Assembly (NCBI RefSeq): GCF_014196125.1
Contig: NZ_JACIDA010000001.1
Span: 248,001-312,000, forward strand
Direction: 5' to 3'
DNA: 64,000 bases
Source: Brevundimonas mediterranea
GTDB lineage: Bacteria; Pseudomonadota; Alphaproteobacteria; Caulobacterales; Caulobacteraceae
Below the pieces are notes generated by a model, which ran no database searches, was not told the origin of the DNA, and saw nothing but the letters and a program-made list of their open reading frames with translations. Within the stretch, counting starts at the first letter, position 1. Every line of letters begins with the position of its first letter. The position numbers were made by a program, and so were the translations under genes. Below are positions 42,419-53,401 of the stretch, one piece after another.

Positions 42419-44497
42419 ATGGCTCGTACCCACAAGCTCGAGGACTACCGCAACTTCGGCATCATGGCCCACATCGACGCGGGCAAGACGACGACGACCG
42501 AGCGGATTCTCTATTACACCGGCAAGAACCACAAGATCGGCGAAGTCCACGACGGCGCCGCGACCATGGACTGGATGGACCAGGAGCAGGAACGCGGCAT
42601 CACGATCACTTCGGCCGCGACGACCGCCTTCTGGCAGGGCAAGCGCCTGAACATCATCGACACCCCCGGCCACGTGGACTTCACCATTGAAGTCGAGCGT
42701 TCGCTGCGCGTCCTCGACGGCGCCGTGACCGTGCTGGATGGCAACGCCGGCGTTGAGCCGCAGACCGAAACCGTCTGGCGCCAGGCCGACAAATATTCGG
42801 TGCCGCGCATCGTCTTCGTCAACAAGATGGACAAGATCGGCGCCGACTTCGACGCCTCGGTCCAGTCGATCCGCGACCGCCTGGGCGCCAAGGCTGTGCC
42901 GATCCAGTTCCCGATCGGTTCGGAAAACACCCTGTCCGGCTTGGTCGACATCGTCGAGATGCGCTCCGTCGTCTGGGACAACGACGCCCTGGGCGCCAAC
43001 TTCACCGTCGGCGAGATTCCGGCGGACCTGGTCGACAAGGCCAATGAAGCCCGCCAGTACCTGATCGACAACGCCGTCGAACTCGACGACGAAGCCATGC
43101 AGGCGTATCTGGATGGCGTCGAGCCCTCGGTCGAAGTGCTGAAGAAGTGCATCCGTAAGGCCGTGCTGACCGGCGCCTTCTATCCGATCCTGTGCGGCTC
43201 GGCCTTCAAGAACAAGGGCGTGCAGACCCTGCTGGACGCCGTTGTCGACTATCTGCCGTCGCCGCTGGACATCCCGCCGACGCCGGGCATCGACTTCAAG
43301 ACGGAAGAGCCGATCACCCGCAAGGCCTCGGATGACGAGCCCCTGTCGGTTCTGGCCTTCAAGATCATGGACGACCCCTTCGTCGGTTCGCTGACCTTCT
43401 GCCGCCTGTATTCGGGCAAGATGGAAACGGGCATGAGCCTGCTGAACTCCAGCCGCGACAAGAAAGAGCGCGTCGGCCGGATGCTGCAGATGCACTCGAA
43501 CAACCGCGAAGACGTCAAGGAAGCCTTCGCCGGCGACATCGTCGCCCTGGCCGGCCTGAAGGAAACCCGCACCGGGGACACCCTGTGCGATCCGCTGAAG
43601 TCGCCCGTCATCCTCGAGAAGATGGAATTCCCGGCCCCGGTCATCGAGATCTCGGTCGAGCCCAAGACCAAGGCCGACCAGGAGAAGCTGGGCGTCGCCC
43701 TGGCCAAGCTGGCTTCGGAAGATCCGTCCTTCACCGTCTCGACCGACCACGAGTCGGGCCAGACCATCCTGAAGGGCATGGGCGAGCTTCACCTGGACAT
43801 CAAGATCGACATCCTGAAGCGCACCTACAAGGTCGAGGCCACCATCGGCGCGCCGCAGGTCGCCTATCGTGAATCCCTGGGCCGCAAGGTCGACATCGAC
43901 TACACCCACAAGAAGCAGACCGGCGGTACGGGCCAGTTCGCCCGCGTCATGATCACCTTCGAACCCGGCGAGCCGGGCTCGGGCTTCGTGTTCGAGAACT
44001 CGATCGTCGGCGGCGCGGTGCCCAAGGAATATATCCCGGGCGTCGAAAAGGGCCTGAACTCCATCAAGGACTCGGGTCTGCTGGCCGGCTTCCCGCTGAT
44101 CGACTTCAAGGCGACCCTGACGGACGGCAAGTACCACGACGTCGACTCCAGCGTGCTGGCGTTCGAAATCGCGGCCCGCGCCGCCTTCCGCGAACTGAAG
44201 GAAAAGGGCGCGCCCAAGCTGCTCGAGCCGATCATGGCGGTCGAGGTCGTGACCCCCGAGGAATACCTCGGCTCGGTCATCGGCGACCTGAACGGCCGTC
44301 GCGGCATGATCCAGGGTCAGGACATGCGCGGCAACGCCACCGTCGTGAACGCCTTCGTGCCCCTGGCCAACATGTTCGGCTATGTGAACACGCTGCGCGG
44401 CATGTCGCAGGGCCGCGCCCAGTTCACGATGCAATACGACCACTACGAGCCGGTGCCGCAGCACGTCGCCGACGAAGTGATCAAGAAGTACGCCTAA
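42419..44497 (+). CDS. fusA: Elongation factor G
   Basis: EF-G is the GTPase that drives translocation and, with RRF, ribosome recycling. The 692-residue protein has the G1 motif AHIDAGKT (17-24), G3 DTPGHVDFT, and G4 [10 protein letters not shown]. Domain IV includes [16 protein letters not shown] and domain V ends with [23 protein letters not shown]. It lies between rpsG and tuf. Confidence 0.98.
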   Translation: MARTHKLEDYRNFGIMAHIDAGKTTTTERILYYTGKNHKIGEVHDGAATMDWMDQEQERGITITSAATTAFWQGKRLNIIDTPGHVDFTIEVERSLRVLDGAVTVLDGNAGVEPQTETVWRQADKYSVPRIVFVNKMDKIGADFDASVQSIRDRLGAKAVPIQFPIGSENTLSGLVDIVEMRSVVWDNDALGANFTVGEIPADLVDKANEARQYLIDNAVELDDEAMQAYLDGVEPSVEVLKKCIRKAVLTGAFYPILCGSAFKNKGVQTLLDAVVDYLPSPLDIPPTPGIDFKTEEPITRKASDDEPLSVLAFKIMDDPFVGSLTFCRLYSGKMETGMSLLNSSRDKKERVGRMLQMHSNNREDVKEAFAGDIVALAGLKETRTGDTLCDPLKSPVILEKMEFPAPVIEISVEPKTKADQEKLGVALAKLASEDPSFTVSTDHESGQTILKGMGELHLDIKIDILKRTYKVEATIGAPQVAYRESLGRKVDIDYTHKKQTGGTGQFARVMITFEPGEPGSGFVFENSIVGGAVPKEYIPGVEKGLNSIKDSGLLAGFPLIDFKATLTDGKYHDVDSSVLAFEIAARAAFRELKEKGAPKLLEPIMAVEVVTPEEYLGSVIGDLNGRRGMIQGQDMRGNATVVNAFVPLANMFGYVNTLRGMSQGRAQFTMQYDHYEPVPQHVADEVIKKYA

Positions 44498-44528
44498 GCT
44501 TTTCCTTTCGGAGAAGCGGACCTAAAAA

Positions 44529-44555
44529 GCGCCCGGTCCGCCAAGGGCCGGGCGC
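44529..44555 (+). promoter_or_regulatory. Hairpin between fusA and tuf
   Basis: GCGCCCGG (44529-44536) pairs with CCGGGCGC (44548-44555) around a short internal loop. It may partly insulate tuf or mark a cleavage site. No T-run follows. Confidence 0.45.
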
Positions 44556-44607
44556 CCTTAACCCCCAGACTGCAGGAACCCCGGTTCGGGGACCTAGGAG
44601 CTAGAAA

Positions 44608-45798
<1,191 letters not shown>

Positions 45799-45863
45799 TC
45801 ATTCTTTTGGCCTAACGCGCTCACGCGCTGCTTGAGGCCAGACGGATGTCGTCGCGTAACAGA

Positions 45864-45894
45864 ACGGCCCCCGGAGCGATCCGGGGGCCGTTTT
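45864..45894 (+). terminator. Rho-independent terminator of the str operon
   Basis: An 11-bp GC stem (45864-45874 with 45881-45891) and TTTT, 66 bases after the tuf stop. The convergent DsbA-like gene ends at 45925. Confidence 0.93.
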
Positions 45895-45924
45895 GCTGTC
45901 TGGATTGGGGCAGGCGGCGTCGGA

Positions 45925-46725
45925 TCAGCGCTTGGCCGCCTCGATCATCCGGGCGATCTCGGCCGGATCGATGCTGGCGGCGGCCTTGCCGTTGACGAAG
46001 AAGGTGGGGGTGCCCTGAAGCTTCAGCGCCGCCGCCGCCGTGTGGATGTCGGCGATGTGGCGGGTGGTTTCGGGCGCGACCAGGGTCTGTTTGGCGCGAG
46101 CCATGTCCAAGCCGTGTTGGGCCAGGATGCGGTCGGTGGACTCGGGCGTCAGGGCGCGCTCGGACATCAGGGCGTCGTAGACTTCCAGATACTTGCCCTG
46201 TTGGTGCGCGGCCAGCGCGGCGCGGGCGGCGTACTGGGACGCGACGTCCTCGCCCCGGTCCAGGATGGGCCAGTCCTTGAAGACGAAGCGGACGTCCGGG
46301 TGGGCCGCCATCAGGGCGCGGAACTGGGGCGCGACGGCCTTGCAGCCGGGGCAGCGGAAGTCGAAGAACTCAATCACCGTCACCTTGGCGTCGGCCGGCC
46401 CGAAGGCGGGGTCGCGGGCGTCGGGGGCCAGCAGGGTCGCATTGGCCGCCGCGGCCGTATTGGTGTCATTGACGCGGGCCTGGCCCTCCTTGGCCTGAAG
46501 CGCAAGGCTGGCCTCCTGCAGGACCTCGGGGTGGGTCAGCAGATAGGTGCGCACGTCGTCGCTCGAACCGCCGCCGAAATAGGGGGCTGCGGCCAGGCCC
46601 AGGGCCACGACCGAGACGCCCAGCGCAACATAGCCGGCGACTGCGCCCGTGAGGCGGCTGCTCTTGGCGGGCGGCGGGGCGGGCGGCGGGGCGTGGGGCT
46701 CAGGCGCGGGGGCGTCGTCGGTCAT
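45925..46725 (-). CDS. Membrane-anchored DsbA-family thiol-disulfide oxidoreductase
   Basis: A 266-residue protein with a Pro-rich cytoplasmic tail (1-22), one membrane segment (about 27-50) and a periplasmic thioredoxin-fold domain. The active site is CPGC (Cys125, Cys128) in FFDFRCPGCKA, and the cis-Pro is in GTPTFFVNG. CPGC and the Com1/DsbA-like layout suggest disulfide formation or isomerisation in envelope proteins. The M48 protease gene ends 30 bases upstream on the same strand, so the two may be co-expressed. Confidence 0.9.
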   Translation of the reverse strand: MTDDAPAPEPHAPPPAPPPAKSSRLTGAVAGYVALGVSVVALGLAAAPYFGGGSSDDVRTYLLTHPEVLQEASLALQAKEGQARVNDTNTAAAANATLLAPDARDPAFGPADAKVTVIEFFDFRCPGCKAVAPQFRALMAAHPDVRFVFKDWPILDRGEDVASQYAARAALAAHQQGKYLEVYDALMSERALTPESTDRILAQHGLDMARAKQTLVAPETTRHIADIHTAAAALKLQGTPTFFVNGKAAASIDPAEIARMIEAAKR

Positions 46726-46755
46726 GGTGGTTTGCAGTCCGTAAGGGGCAGGGCG

Positions 46756-48156
46756 TCAGTTCAGCGTGGTCGGCTTGCGCGCGGCGTCGCGACGATCAAG
46801 GTCCAGCAGATCGTCGGGCGTGGCGCCCGACGCAAGGACGATGTCCACCGCCCGGCGCCATTCCATCGAATTGGGGTCCAGCATGCTGCGGGCGCGCAGG
46901 GCGAACTGGGTGGCTTCGCGTTCCTGGCCGGCGGCGAAATAATACTCGGCCGTGGCGAGGCGCGCCTCGCCTTCCTTGCCCTGGGCGGCGTAGGCCTGGC
47001 CCAGCAGGCGCCAGGCCATTGTGTTCTCCCGCTCGGCGACGGTGGCGTGTTTCAACTGGTCGATGGCCTCGTCCAGGTTTTTGGGGTCGTCCGTGCCGAT
47101 CAGGGCATGGGCCAGGTTGATGCGCAGCAGGGGGGCGTCGGGCTTGAGCCGCACGGCCTCGCGGTGGGCGGCGACGGCCTCGACCGGGCGGCCTTCCTCG
47201 AAATAGATCTGGCCCTTCAGTTCGGCGAAATAGGGGTTCTGCGGGGCCTCGGCTATCAGGGCGTCCACCGCCGAAAGGGCCTTGTCCGTCTGGCCGTCGC
47301 GATACCAGGCGATGGCGCGGGCGTAGCGAGCGGGCAGGGCCGTGTCGGTCGAAGGATAGGCCCGCAGGGTGGTGTTCGGCGGGTCCATGAAGGCGTGGAT
47401 CTTGGCCAGGATCAGGGCGTGCTGGGCCATCCGCTCGGGGCTGTCGCGATGATCATAATGGGGCTGGTCCTGGACGAAGCGGCGCATGGATTCGATGCGC
47501 TGCGACGACAGGGGGTGGCTGCGGAAATACGGATAGCGGCGGGCGTCGGAGAAGACCTCTTGGGCGCGGAAATTCTCGAAGAAGGACACCAGGCCCGCGC
47601 CGGATTCACCGGCGCCTTCCAGGGCGCGGGCGCCGGTCAGGTCAGCCTCGCCCTCCTGGCCCTGCATATACTGAAGCGCGCCGATCGTGCCGAAATACTG
47701 GCTGGAGCCCAATAGAGCCACGCCGGCGTCCGGGGCGCCTGCGGCGATGGCCAGGGCCCCCAGGGCCATGGTCATGAACATCGGCTGTTTGGCGGCGTTC
47801 TGGGCCCCGTCGCGCAGGGTGTGGCGGTTCTTGATATGGCCCGCCTCGTGCGCCATTACCCCCAGCAGTTCATTGGGGTTCTTGGTCCGCAGGATCAGGC
47901 CGGTGTTGACGCCCATGATCCGCCCACGCGTGGCGAAGGCGTTCAGCTCGTTGTCATTGACCAGAAGAACTTCGACGTCGGTCGGGTTCAGCCCCATGGA
48001 GACGAAGACGGGATCGACCCATTCGCGGATGATGCCCTCGATCTCCGTGTCGCGGATCAGGCTCTGGGCCGAGGCCTGGCCGGCGGCGACGAGGGCTGCA
48101 AAGCCCACCGCCGCCGCGGCCAGAACACGAGATGCGGATCGGGGAAGCCACGTCAT
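46756..48156 (-). CDS. M48 metalloprotease with C-terminal TPR repeats (BepA-like)
   Basis: A 466-residue periplasmic protein. It has a signal peptide (about 1-30), an M48 zinc protease domain with HEAGH (103-107) and the third ligand in GEADLTGARAL, then about four TPR repeats (about 275-430). BepA-type enzymes degrade or help assemble outer-membrane proteins such as LptD. The start at ATG 48156 has a GGAG site; a TTG at 48174 is less likely. It sits between the DsbA-like gene and RNase E on the same strand, which suits an envelope-quality role. Confidence 0.92.
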   Translation of the reverse strand: MTWLPRSASRVLAAAAVGFAALVAAGQASAQSLIRDTEIEGIIREWVDPVFVSMGLNPTDVEVLLVNDNELNAFATRGRIMGVNTGLILRTKNPNELLGVMAHEAGHIKNRHTLRDGAQNAAKQPMFMTMALGALAIAAGAPDAGVALLGSSQYFGTIGALQYMQGQEGEADLTGARALEGAGESGAGLVSFFENFRAQEVFSDARRYPYFRSHPLSSQRIESMRRFVQDQPHYDHRDSPERMAQHALILAKIHAFMDPPNTTLRAYPSTDTALPARYARAIAWYRDGQTDKALSAVDALIAEAPQNPYFAELKGQIYFEEGRPVEAVAAHREAVRLKPDAPLLRINLAHALIGTDDPKNLDEAIDQLKHATVAERENTMAWRLLGQAYAAQGKEGEARLATAEYYFAAGQEREATQFALRARSMLDPNSMEWRRAVDIVLASGATPDDLLDLDRRDAARKPTTLN

Positions 48157-48214
48157 GGCGTACTCCAGTAGCAACCGACCCCCGTCTGCATCCTGACAGT
48201 CTAATCGTGACCGA

Positions 48215-50971
48215 TCAGCGGCGCCACCACCCGCGTTTGGGCTTTTCAGGCGGGGCCGAGATCTGGTTGGGATCCTCGGCGATGATGGCCTCGACGTCGA
48301 TCTCCGGCGTCGGGGCGACGAATGGTTCCGCCAGGACGGCAGGCTGCGGTTCGGGGGCGACCGGCGGCTTGGGCTTCTCGACCGGGGCGACCTCGACCGG
48401 CGCGGCGGTCAGGGCTTCCTCGGGCGTGACGTCCAGTTCGACCGGCGCGCCTTCGACCGCCGCCTCGTTCGGCTCGATGGCCGTGTCGGGGTGGGGTTCG
48501 GAATGCGGCTCGACTTCCACCTCGACCGTTTCCGGCGCGGGCTGGATCACGGCGTCGGCGCTGGCCGCCTTGCGGCGAACGCGACGGCGTTGAGGTTCGG
48601 GGGCGACCTCCGTCGTCTGGGTCTGAACGATATCGGCGCCGGCCTCCACGACAACGGCCATCGGCGTCAGGGGCGAACCGTCGGGCGGCATGCCTTCGTT
48701 GGTGGCGCGGTTCTCGACCTTGATCTCGTGGCCGACGGCGTCGCCGCCCCGACCCCGGCCGCGACGACGGCGACGCCGCGAACGGCCGCCTTCCTCGCCG
48801 GAGCCGTCGGACGCTACGGCGTCCAGACCTTCGACCTCGGCCAGCGCGACCTGCGGACGCTCTGCGCGATCCGGACGTTCGGCGCGCGGCTCGGGACGGC
48901 CCGGGTTCAGGGGGTCGAACCAGACGTAAGGATCGTCCAGCGACGGGGTGCGGCCGCGGACCCAGGTATAGACGTCCCGTTCGCCGTCCTCACGGACGCG
49001 GCGACCGCCACGGCGGCCCCGGCGACGGCGGCGGCCGTTCTCGTCTTCCTCGTCGTCCGAGGCGTCGTCGAGGTTAAGCGTGTCGGCGGCGTCCGAGGCG
49101 TCGGAGACCTCGGCGGTCTCCTCGTCACGACGACCGCCGCGACGGCGACGATTGCGGCCGCGGCCCCGATCACGACCGCCCGATTCGCTGCGTTCAGCCC
49201 GTTCGCGCGGCTCGTCGTCGTCGCTGTCCTCGCGATCCAGCGCCTCGACGTCTTCCTCATCCTCGTCGCTGACGATCTCCTCGTCGTCGTCCTCATCCTC
49301 GTCTTCGTAAAGGGACGGGTCGAAGTCGTCGTCGAGGTTGGGCATCTCGATCTCGGGCGCGACGAAGTCCTCGTTCGTCTCGGTCCGTTCGATATTGTGC
49401 TCGCCCTGGCCCAGGCTGTCGTCGATCTGGACGATGACGTTCAGGCCGCGACGCTCCAGCAGCGACTGCAGATAGGCGCGCTTGTGGTTCAGGATGTACA
49501 GGCCGACGGCGGTGCAGACCTTCAGCACCACGACGCCAGCGCCGTTCTTGCCGGCTTCGATATCGACCGCGCGCAGGGTCATCAGGGCGGCGGATTCTGC
49601 GGAGCGGATGCGGCCGGTGCCCTGGCAGTGCGGGCAGGCCTCGGTCGCGCCCTCGATGACGCCCAGGCGGCGACGCTGGCGGCTGATCTCCATCAGGCCG
49701 AACGGCGAGATACGGCCCATCTGGATGCGGGCGCGGTCGGACGACAGGGCGTCCTTCAGCACGCGCTCGACCGTGCGGTTGTTCTTGCCCTCATCCATAT
49801 CGATGAAGTCGATCACAACCAGGCCGGCGAGGTCGCGCAGGCGCAGCTGGCGGGCGGCTTCTTCCGCCGCTTCCATATTGGTCTTGAACGCCGTCTGTTC
49901 GACGTTGCGTTCCTTGGTGGCGCGGCCCGAGTTGACGTCGATGGCCACCAGGGCCTCGGTCTGGTTGATCACCAGATAGCCGCCCGACTTCAGCGGCACG
50001 ACCGGCTGGTGGATCTGCGTCAGCAGCTCTTCAATGCCGTTGGCGGCGAACAGGGGGCGAGAACCGCGATACAGGTGAACCTTCTTGGCCTGCGACGGCA
50101 TCAGCACGCGCATGAAGTCGCGCGCCTCCTTGAAGCCCTCGACGCCCTCGACCTGGATGCCGTCGAAATCCTTGTCGAACATGTCGCGCACGGCGCGGCG
50201 GACCAGGTTTTCTTCCTCGTAGATGACCGAGGGCGCGTGAGAGGCGAGGGTGGTCTCGCGGATGGTCTCCCACAGGCGCAGCAGATACTGATAGTCGCGC
50301 TTGATCTCAGCCTTGGTGCGCTTGGCGCCGGCCGTGCGGATGATCAGGCCCATGCCCTTGGGCACTTCCAGCGCTGCGACGGCGCTCTTCAGGCGGCGAC
50401 GGTCCGAGGTATTGGTGATCTTGCGGCTGATGCCGCCGCCCTTGCCCGTATTGGGCATCAGGACGCAGTAGCGTCCGGCCAGCGACAGCCAGGTGGTCAG
50501 GGCCGCGCCCTTGGCGCCGCGTTCGTCCTTGACGACCTGAACCAGCAGGATCTGGCGGCGCTTGATGACGTCCTGGATCTTGTAGCGGCGCATCAGGCGG
50601 CGCTTCAGACGCTCCTCGTCGGCCAGGGCGGCTTCGGGATCGGCGTCGTCGTCGGATTCACGACCCAGATCGTCGTCATCGTCGTCGTCGTGCGCTTCGG
50701 CCATGATGGCTTCGCGGTCGGCGACCGGGATCTGGTAGTAGTCCGGGTGGATTTCGTTGAAGGCCAGGAAGCCGTGGCGATTGCCGCCGTATTCGATGAA
50801 GGCGGCCTGGAGGCTGGGCTCTACGCGGGTGACCTTGGCGAGATAGATGTTGCCGCGAAGCTGGCGCTTCGCACGGGATTCGAAATCGAATTCCTCAATC
50901 TGGCGTCCGTCCACGATGGCGACCCGGGTTTCCTCCGGGTGGGCCGCGTCGATCAGCATTGTCTTTGACAT
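48215..50971 (-). CDS. rne: Ribonuclease E
   Basis: RNase E is the main mRNA-degrading and rRNA/tRNA-processing endonuclease and degradosome scaffold. The 918-residue protein has an S1 domain (about 35-130) with an acidic insertion (HDDDDDDDLG and following). The 5'-sensor and DNase-I-like domain carry the metal ligands in AIDVNSG and VIDFIDMDE, and the zinc-link is CPHCQGTG. A long disordered acidic/Arg-rich tail with RRRRRRG-type stretches ends in RGWWRR. In Caulobacter a C-terminal Gly-Trp-Trp motif binds PNPase. The start is ATG 50971 (MSKTMLIDAAH). Confidence 0.96.
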   Translation of the reverse strand: MSKTMLIDAAHPEETRVAIVDGRQIEEFDFESRAKRQLRGNIYLAKVTRVEPSLQAAFIEYGGNRHGFLAFNEIHPDYYQIPVADREAIMAEAHDDDDDDDLGRESDDDADPEAALADEERLKRRLMRRYKIQDVIKRRQILLVQVVKDERGAKGAALTTWLSLAGRYCVLMPNTGKGGGISRKITNTSDRRRLKSAVAALEVPKGMGLIIRTAGAKRTKAEIKRDYQYLLRLWETIRETTLASHAPSVIYEEENLVRRAVRDMFDKDFDGIQVEGVEGFKEARDFMRVLMPSQAKKVHLYRGSRPLFAANGIEELLTQIHQPVVPLKSGGYLVINQTEALVAIDVNSGRATKERNVEQTAFKTNMEAAEEAARQLRLRDLAGLVVIDFIDMDEGKNNRTVERVLKDALSSDRARIQMGRISPFGLMEISRQRRRLGVIEGATEACPHCQGTGRIRSAESAALMTLRAVDIEAGKNGAGVVVLKVCTAVGLYILNHKRAYLQSLLERRGLNVIVQIDDSLGQGEHNIERTETNEDFVAPEIEMPNLDDDFDPSLYEDEDEDDDEEIVSDEDEEDVEALDREDSDDDEPRERAERSESGGRDRGRGRNRRRRGGRRDEETAEVSDASDAADTLNLDDASDDEEDENGRRRRRGRRGGRRVREDGERDVYTWVRGRTPSLDDPYVWFDPLNPGRPEPRAERPDRAERPQVALAEVEGLDAVASDGSGEEGGRSRRRRRRGRGRGGDAVGHEIKVENRATNEGMPPDGSPLTPMAVVVEAGADIVQTQTTEVAPEPQRRRVRRKAASADAVIQPAPETVEVEVEPHSEPHPDTAIEPNEAAVEGAPVELDVTPEEALTAAPVEVAPVEKPKPPVAPEPQPAVLAEPFVAPTPEIDVEAIIAEDPNQISAPPEKPKRGWWRR

Positions 50972-51431
50972 GGATAGTCTCTCTCTGGCGCGCACGGGCC
51001 GGGCCTTCCAGAACTCTGGACAGGCTCACGGCGGCTCGCCGAATGGGGGGAAGGGCCGGGGCGCGCGAAATCCCCTCGCCGAAAACGGCGAAGCGGGCTT
51101 GGTCAAGCCGTTGGGGAACGCAGGCGGAAAGGCCCATGGAAGTCGTCGGTCCTGAACCGGGCGCGCCAATCCGTAAAACGGGGAAGGCCGCGACCCTGGT
51201 CCGCTCTTCGAACCACCGGCGACGCCGGCGCGGTTCTCGGATTGGTGAAAGTCAGCGCCGCGAGGAGGGCGCGCCGGGTTCCGCAAAGGCGAAAAAGGCG
51301 CGATCGGTTCGCGAGCAGTCACATCATAGTCACGCCGGACGCGAATTAAAAGGTGTTCGGCCTTAACCCCCTGAATACGAGCGTCTGGCATGATGGACGT
51401 CAAGTTCGAGTAGGATTGGGTTCGGCGCGCT
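50972..51431. other. Long rne leader and divergent control region
   Basis: These 460 bases hold no gene. A promoter for rne is seen at 51375-51403 (minus strand), implying a leader of about 400 bases. In E. coli a long rne 5' UTR mediates autoregulation; a similar role here is inference. The stretch is GC-rich with several potential hairpins. No clear promoter for the plus-strand amidase gene was found. Confidence 0.6.
51375..51403 (-). promoter_or_regulatory. Candidate rne promoter
   Basis: On the minus strand TTGACG (51403-51398) and TCGTAT (51380-51375) are separated by 17 bases. Transcription would start near 51368, about 400 bases upstream of the rne start codon. Confidence 0.5.
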
Positions 51432-52655
51432 ATGGGCGGTCGTGTTTTGACAGGTGTAGCGCGCTGGGGCGCGAGGGAATGGGCGATGACCGCCTTGGCC
51501 TTCGTCGTCATCTGCGTGGTCGCCCTGTTCGCGACGCGTGGTTTCGCCTGGGGCGCCCAGGGGGATGTGCTGGGCGTGCGCTTCGGCGCGGACGGCGACC
51601 GGACCCGCGTGGTCATCGATCTGGACAAGTCGACGCAGGGCCGTGTGATCGACACGGGCGCCGGGGGGCGGGTCACCTTGGCCCTTAACGGCGTCGCGCC
51701 GGGTCGCGGCCTGAGCGGCGGCGGTTCCGGCCTGGTGCGCACCTATCAGGTCAGCGCCTCGGGTGGGGCCTCTCGGGTCGAGCTTGAGCTGGCGCGCGGC
51801 AGCGAGATCGAGCGCCGCTTTCTGCTGCCGCCCGGCGATGGTGTGGCCCATTATCGTTATGTCGTTGATCTGAAGGCCGTCGGCGGGGCAGTCGCCGCTT
51901 CGCGGCCTGCGCCGCGTCAGACGCCAGCGCCGCGTCGCGCCGAACGCCCGTTGATCGTCATCGACGCCGGCCATGGCGGCAAGGACCCCGGCGCCAGCGG
52001 AGCCCTGACGCGTGAGAAACAGGTCACCCTGGCCGCCGCCCTCGTTCTGAAGGCTGAGTTGGAGCGCACCGGCCGCTATCGTGTTCGCCTGACGCGGGCC
52101 GATGATTCCTATGTCGATCTGTATCGCCGCGTGTCCATCGCGCGCCAGTCGGACGCCGATCTGTTCATTTCACTGCACGCCGACGCCGGGTCCGATCCGG
52201 CCCTGCGGGGCGCCAGCGTCTATACCCTGTCCGAACAGGGCGCAGGACGGGCCGTGCGCGAGTTCACGCGGACCGACAACTGGCACCGCGAACTGCACCT
52301 GCCGGGGCGGGACCCGTCGGTGGACCGTATCCTGCTGGACATGACCCAGCGCGCCACCCAGAACCGTTCGGCCCAGTTCGCCCGCGTCCTGCTGACCCAT
52401 CTGGAAGGCTCCGACCATCCGCTGCTGCGCCGCAGCCACCGCGACGCCGGCCTGGCCGTGCTGCTGGCGCCTGATGTGCCGGCCGTGCTGCTGGAAATGG
52501 GCTTCATCACCAATCCCGAGGACGAGCGTCTGCTGACCGACGAACGCGCGCGTCGCCGTTTGATGAAGTCGGTCGCTGACGGCATCGACCGCTATTTCCG
52601 CGAGCCGACGGCCCCGTTGATGACGGCGTCGACCGATGGAGCGGGGCAACCCTGA
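51432..52655 (+). CDS. N-acetylmuramoyl-L-alanine amidase (AmiC-like)
   Basis: A 407-residue envelope protein that should cleave peptide stems from peptidoglycan during cell division. It has a signal or anchor segment (about 18-40), an AMIN-like beta domain (about 45-150) and an Amidase_3 domain (about 172-395). Zinc and catalytic residues are in IDAGHGGKDPGA, the Glu of LTREKQVTL, SLHADAGSD and LLEMGFITNPEDE. AMIN plus Amidase_3 is the AmiC layout. It is divergent from rne. An internal ATG at 51486 is an alternative start. The short-chain dehydrogenase gene follows after about 40 bases. Confidence 0.93.
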   Translation: MGGRVLTGVARWGAREWAMTALAFVVICVVALFATRGFAWGAQGDVLGVRFGADGDRTRVVIDLDKSTQGRVIDTGAGGRVTLALNGVAPGRGLSGGGSGLVRTYQVSASGGASRVELELARGSEIERRFLLPPGDGVAHYRYVVDLKAVGGAVAASRPAPRQTPAPRRAERPLIVIDAGHGGKDPGASGALTREKQVTLAAALVLKAELERTGRYRVRLTRADDSYVDLYRRVSIARQSDADLFISLHADAGSDPALRGASVYTLSEQGAGRAVREFTRTDNWHRELHLPGRDPSVDRILLDMTQRATQNRSAQFARVLLTHLEGSDHPLLRRSHRDAGLAVLLAPDVPAVLLEMGFITNPEDERLLTDERARRRLMKSVADGIDRYFREPTAPLMTASTDGAGQP

Positions 52656-52697
52656 CTTCAGCTGCAACCAGGCTTCGGCTCAGCGGTTTGCGTGACT

Positions 52698-53378
52698 ATG
52701 AAAAAGAGAGCGATCATCACCGGAGGCGCAGGCCTGATCGGCGCCGGACTTTGTCAGGCCCTGACGGATCGGGGCTGGGAGGTCGCCGCCTTTGACCTCA
52801 AGCCCGCCTCGTCCGGCGCGCGGTCGGTTCTCTGCGACGTCGGCGACGAAGCCTCGGTCGCGGCGGCCTTTGTCGAACTGGGATGGTCGGAGCTGGATCT
52901 TCTGGTCAACAACGCCGGCGTCGCTGATCCGACAAACGGCCCCCTGGCCGACCTGTCGCTGGAGGCCTGGCGCCGGACGGTGGACAGCCACCTGACGGGC
53001 GCCTTCCTGATGTCTCGCGCCGCCATCCCGATGCTGCGGGAAGGGGCCAGCATCATTCACATGACCTCGACCCGGGCGATCATGTCTGAGCCGCAGACCG
53101 AGGCCTATGCTGCGGCCAAGGGCGCGCTGTCCGCCCTGACCCATGCGATGGCGATCAGTCTGGGGCCGAAGCTCAGGGTCAATGCGATCGCGCCGGGTTG
53201 GATCGCCGCGCCGGAAGGCCTGAGTGAACGCGACCACGCCCAGCATCCCGTGGGCCGCGTCGGACGCGCCGAGGACATCGCCAAGGCCGTCCTCTATCTC
53301 GCCGACGCCGGCTTCGTCACCGGACAGGTGCTGACGGTAGACGGCGGCATGAGCCGCAAGATGATCTACGCCGACTGA
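52698..53378 (+). CDS. Short-chain dehydrogenase/reductase
   Basis: A 226-residue NAD(P)-dependent oxidoreductase. The Rossmann motif TGGAGLIGAG (about 8-17), NNAG, the catalytic Tyr and Lys in YAAAKGALSALTHAMA, and PGWIAAPEG are all present. The catalytic Ser position is Thr-Ser in HMTSTRAI. The C-terminal TGQVLTVDGGMSRKM is standard. The substrate is unknown. A GTG at 52692 is an alternative start and neither has a strong ribosome-binding site. It is convergent with the J-domain gene, 23 bases away. Confidence 0.9.
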   Translation: MKKRAIITGGAGLIGAGLCQALTDRGWEVAAFDLKPASSGARSVLCDVGDEASVAAAFVELGWSELDLLVNNAGVADPTNGPLADLSLEAWRRTVDSHLTGAFLMSRAAIPMLREGASIIHMTSTRAIMSEPQTEAYAAAKGALSALTHAMAISLGPKLRVNAIAPGWIAAPEGLSERDHAQHPVGRVGRAEDIAKAVLYLADAGFVTGQVLTVDGGMSRKMIYAD

Positions 53379-53401
53379 AGGCGCGGATCCGCCGGCTTGG
53401 T

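Noticed and set aside
45799..45924. tRNA-Trp gene after tuf, as in many proteobacteria
   Set aside because: No cloverleaf or T-loop sequence could be found. The space holds only the terminator.
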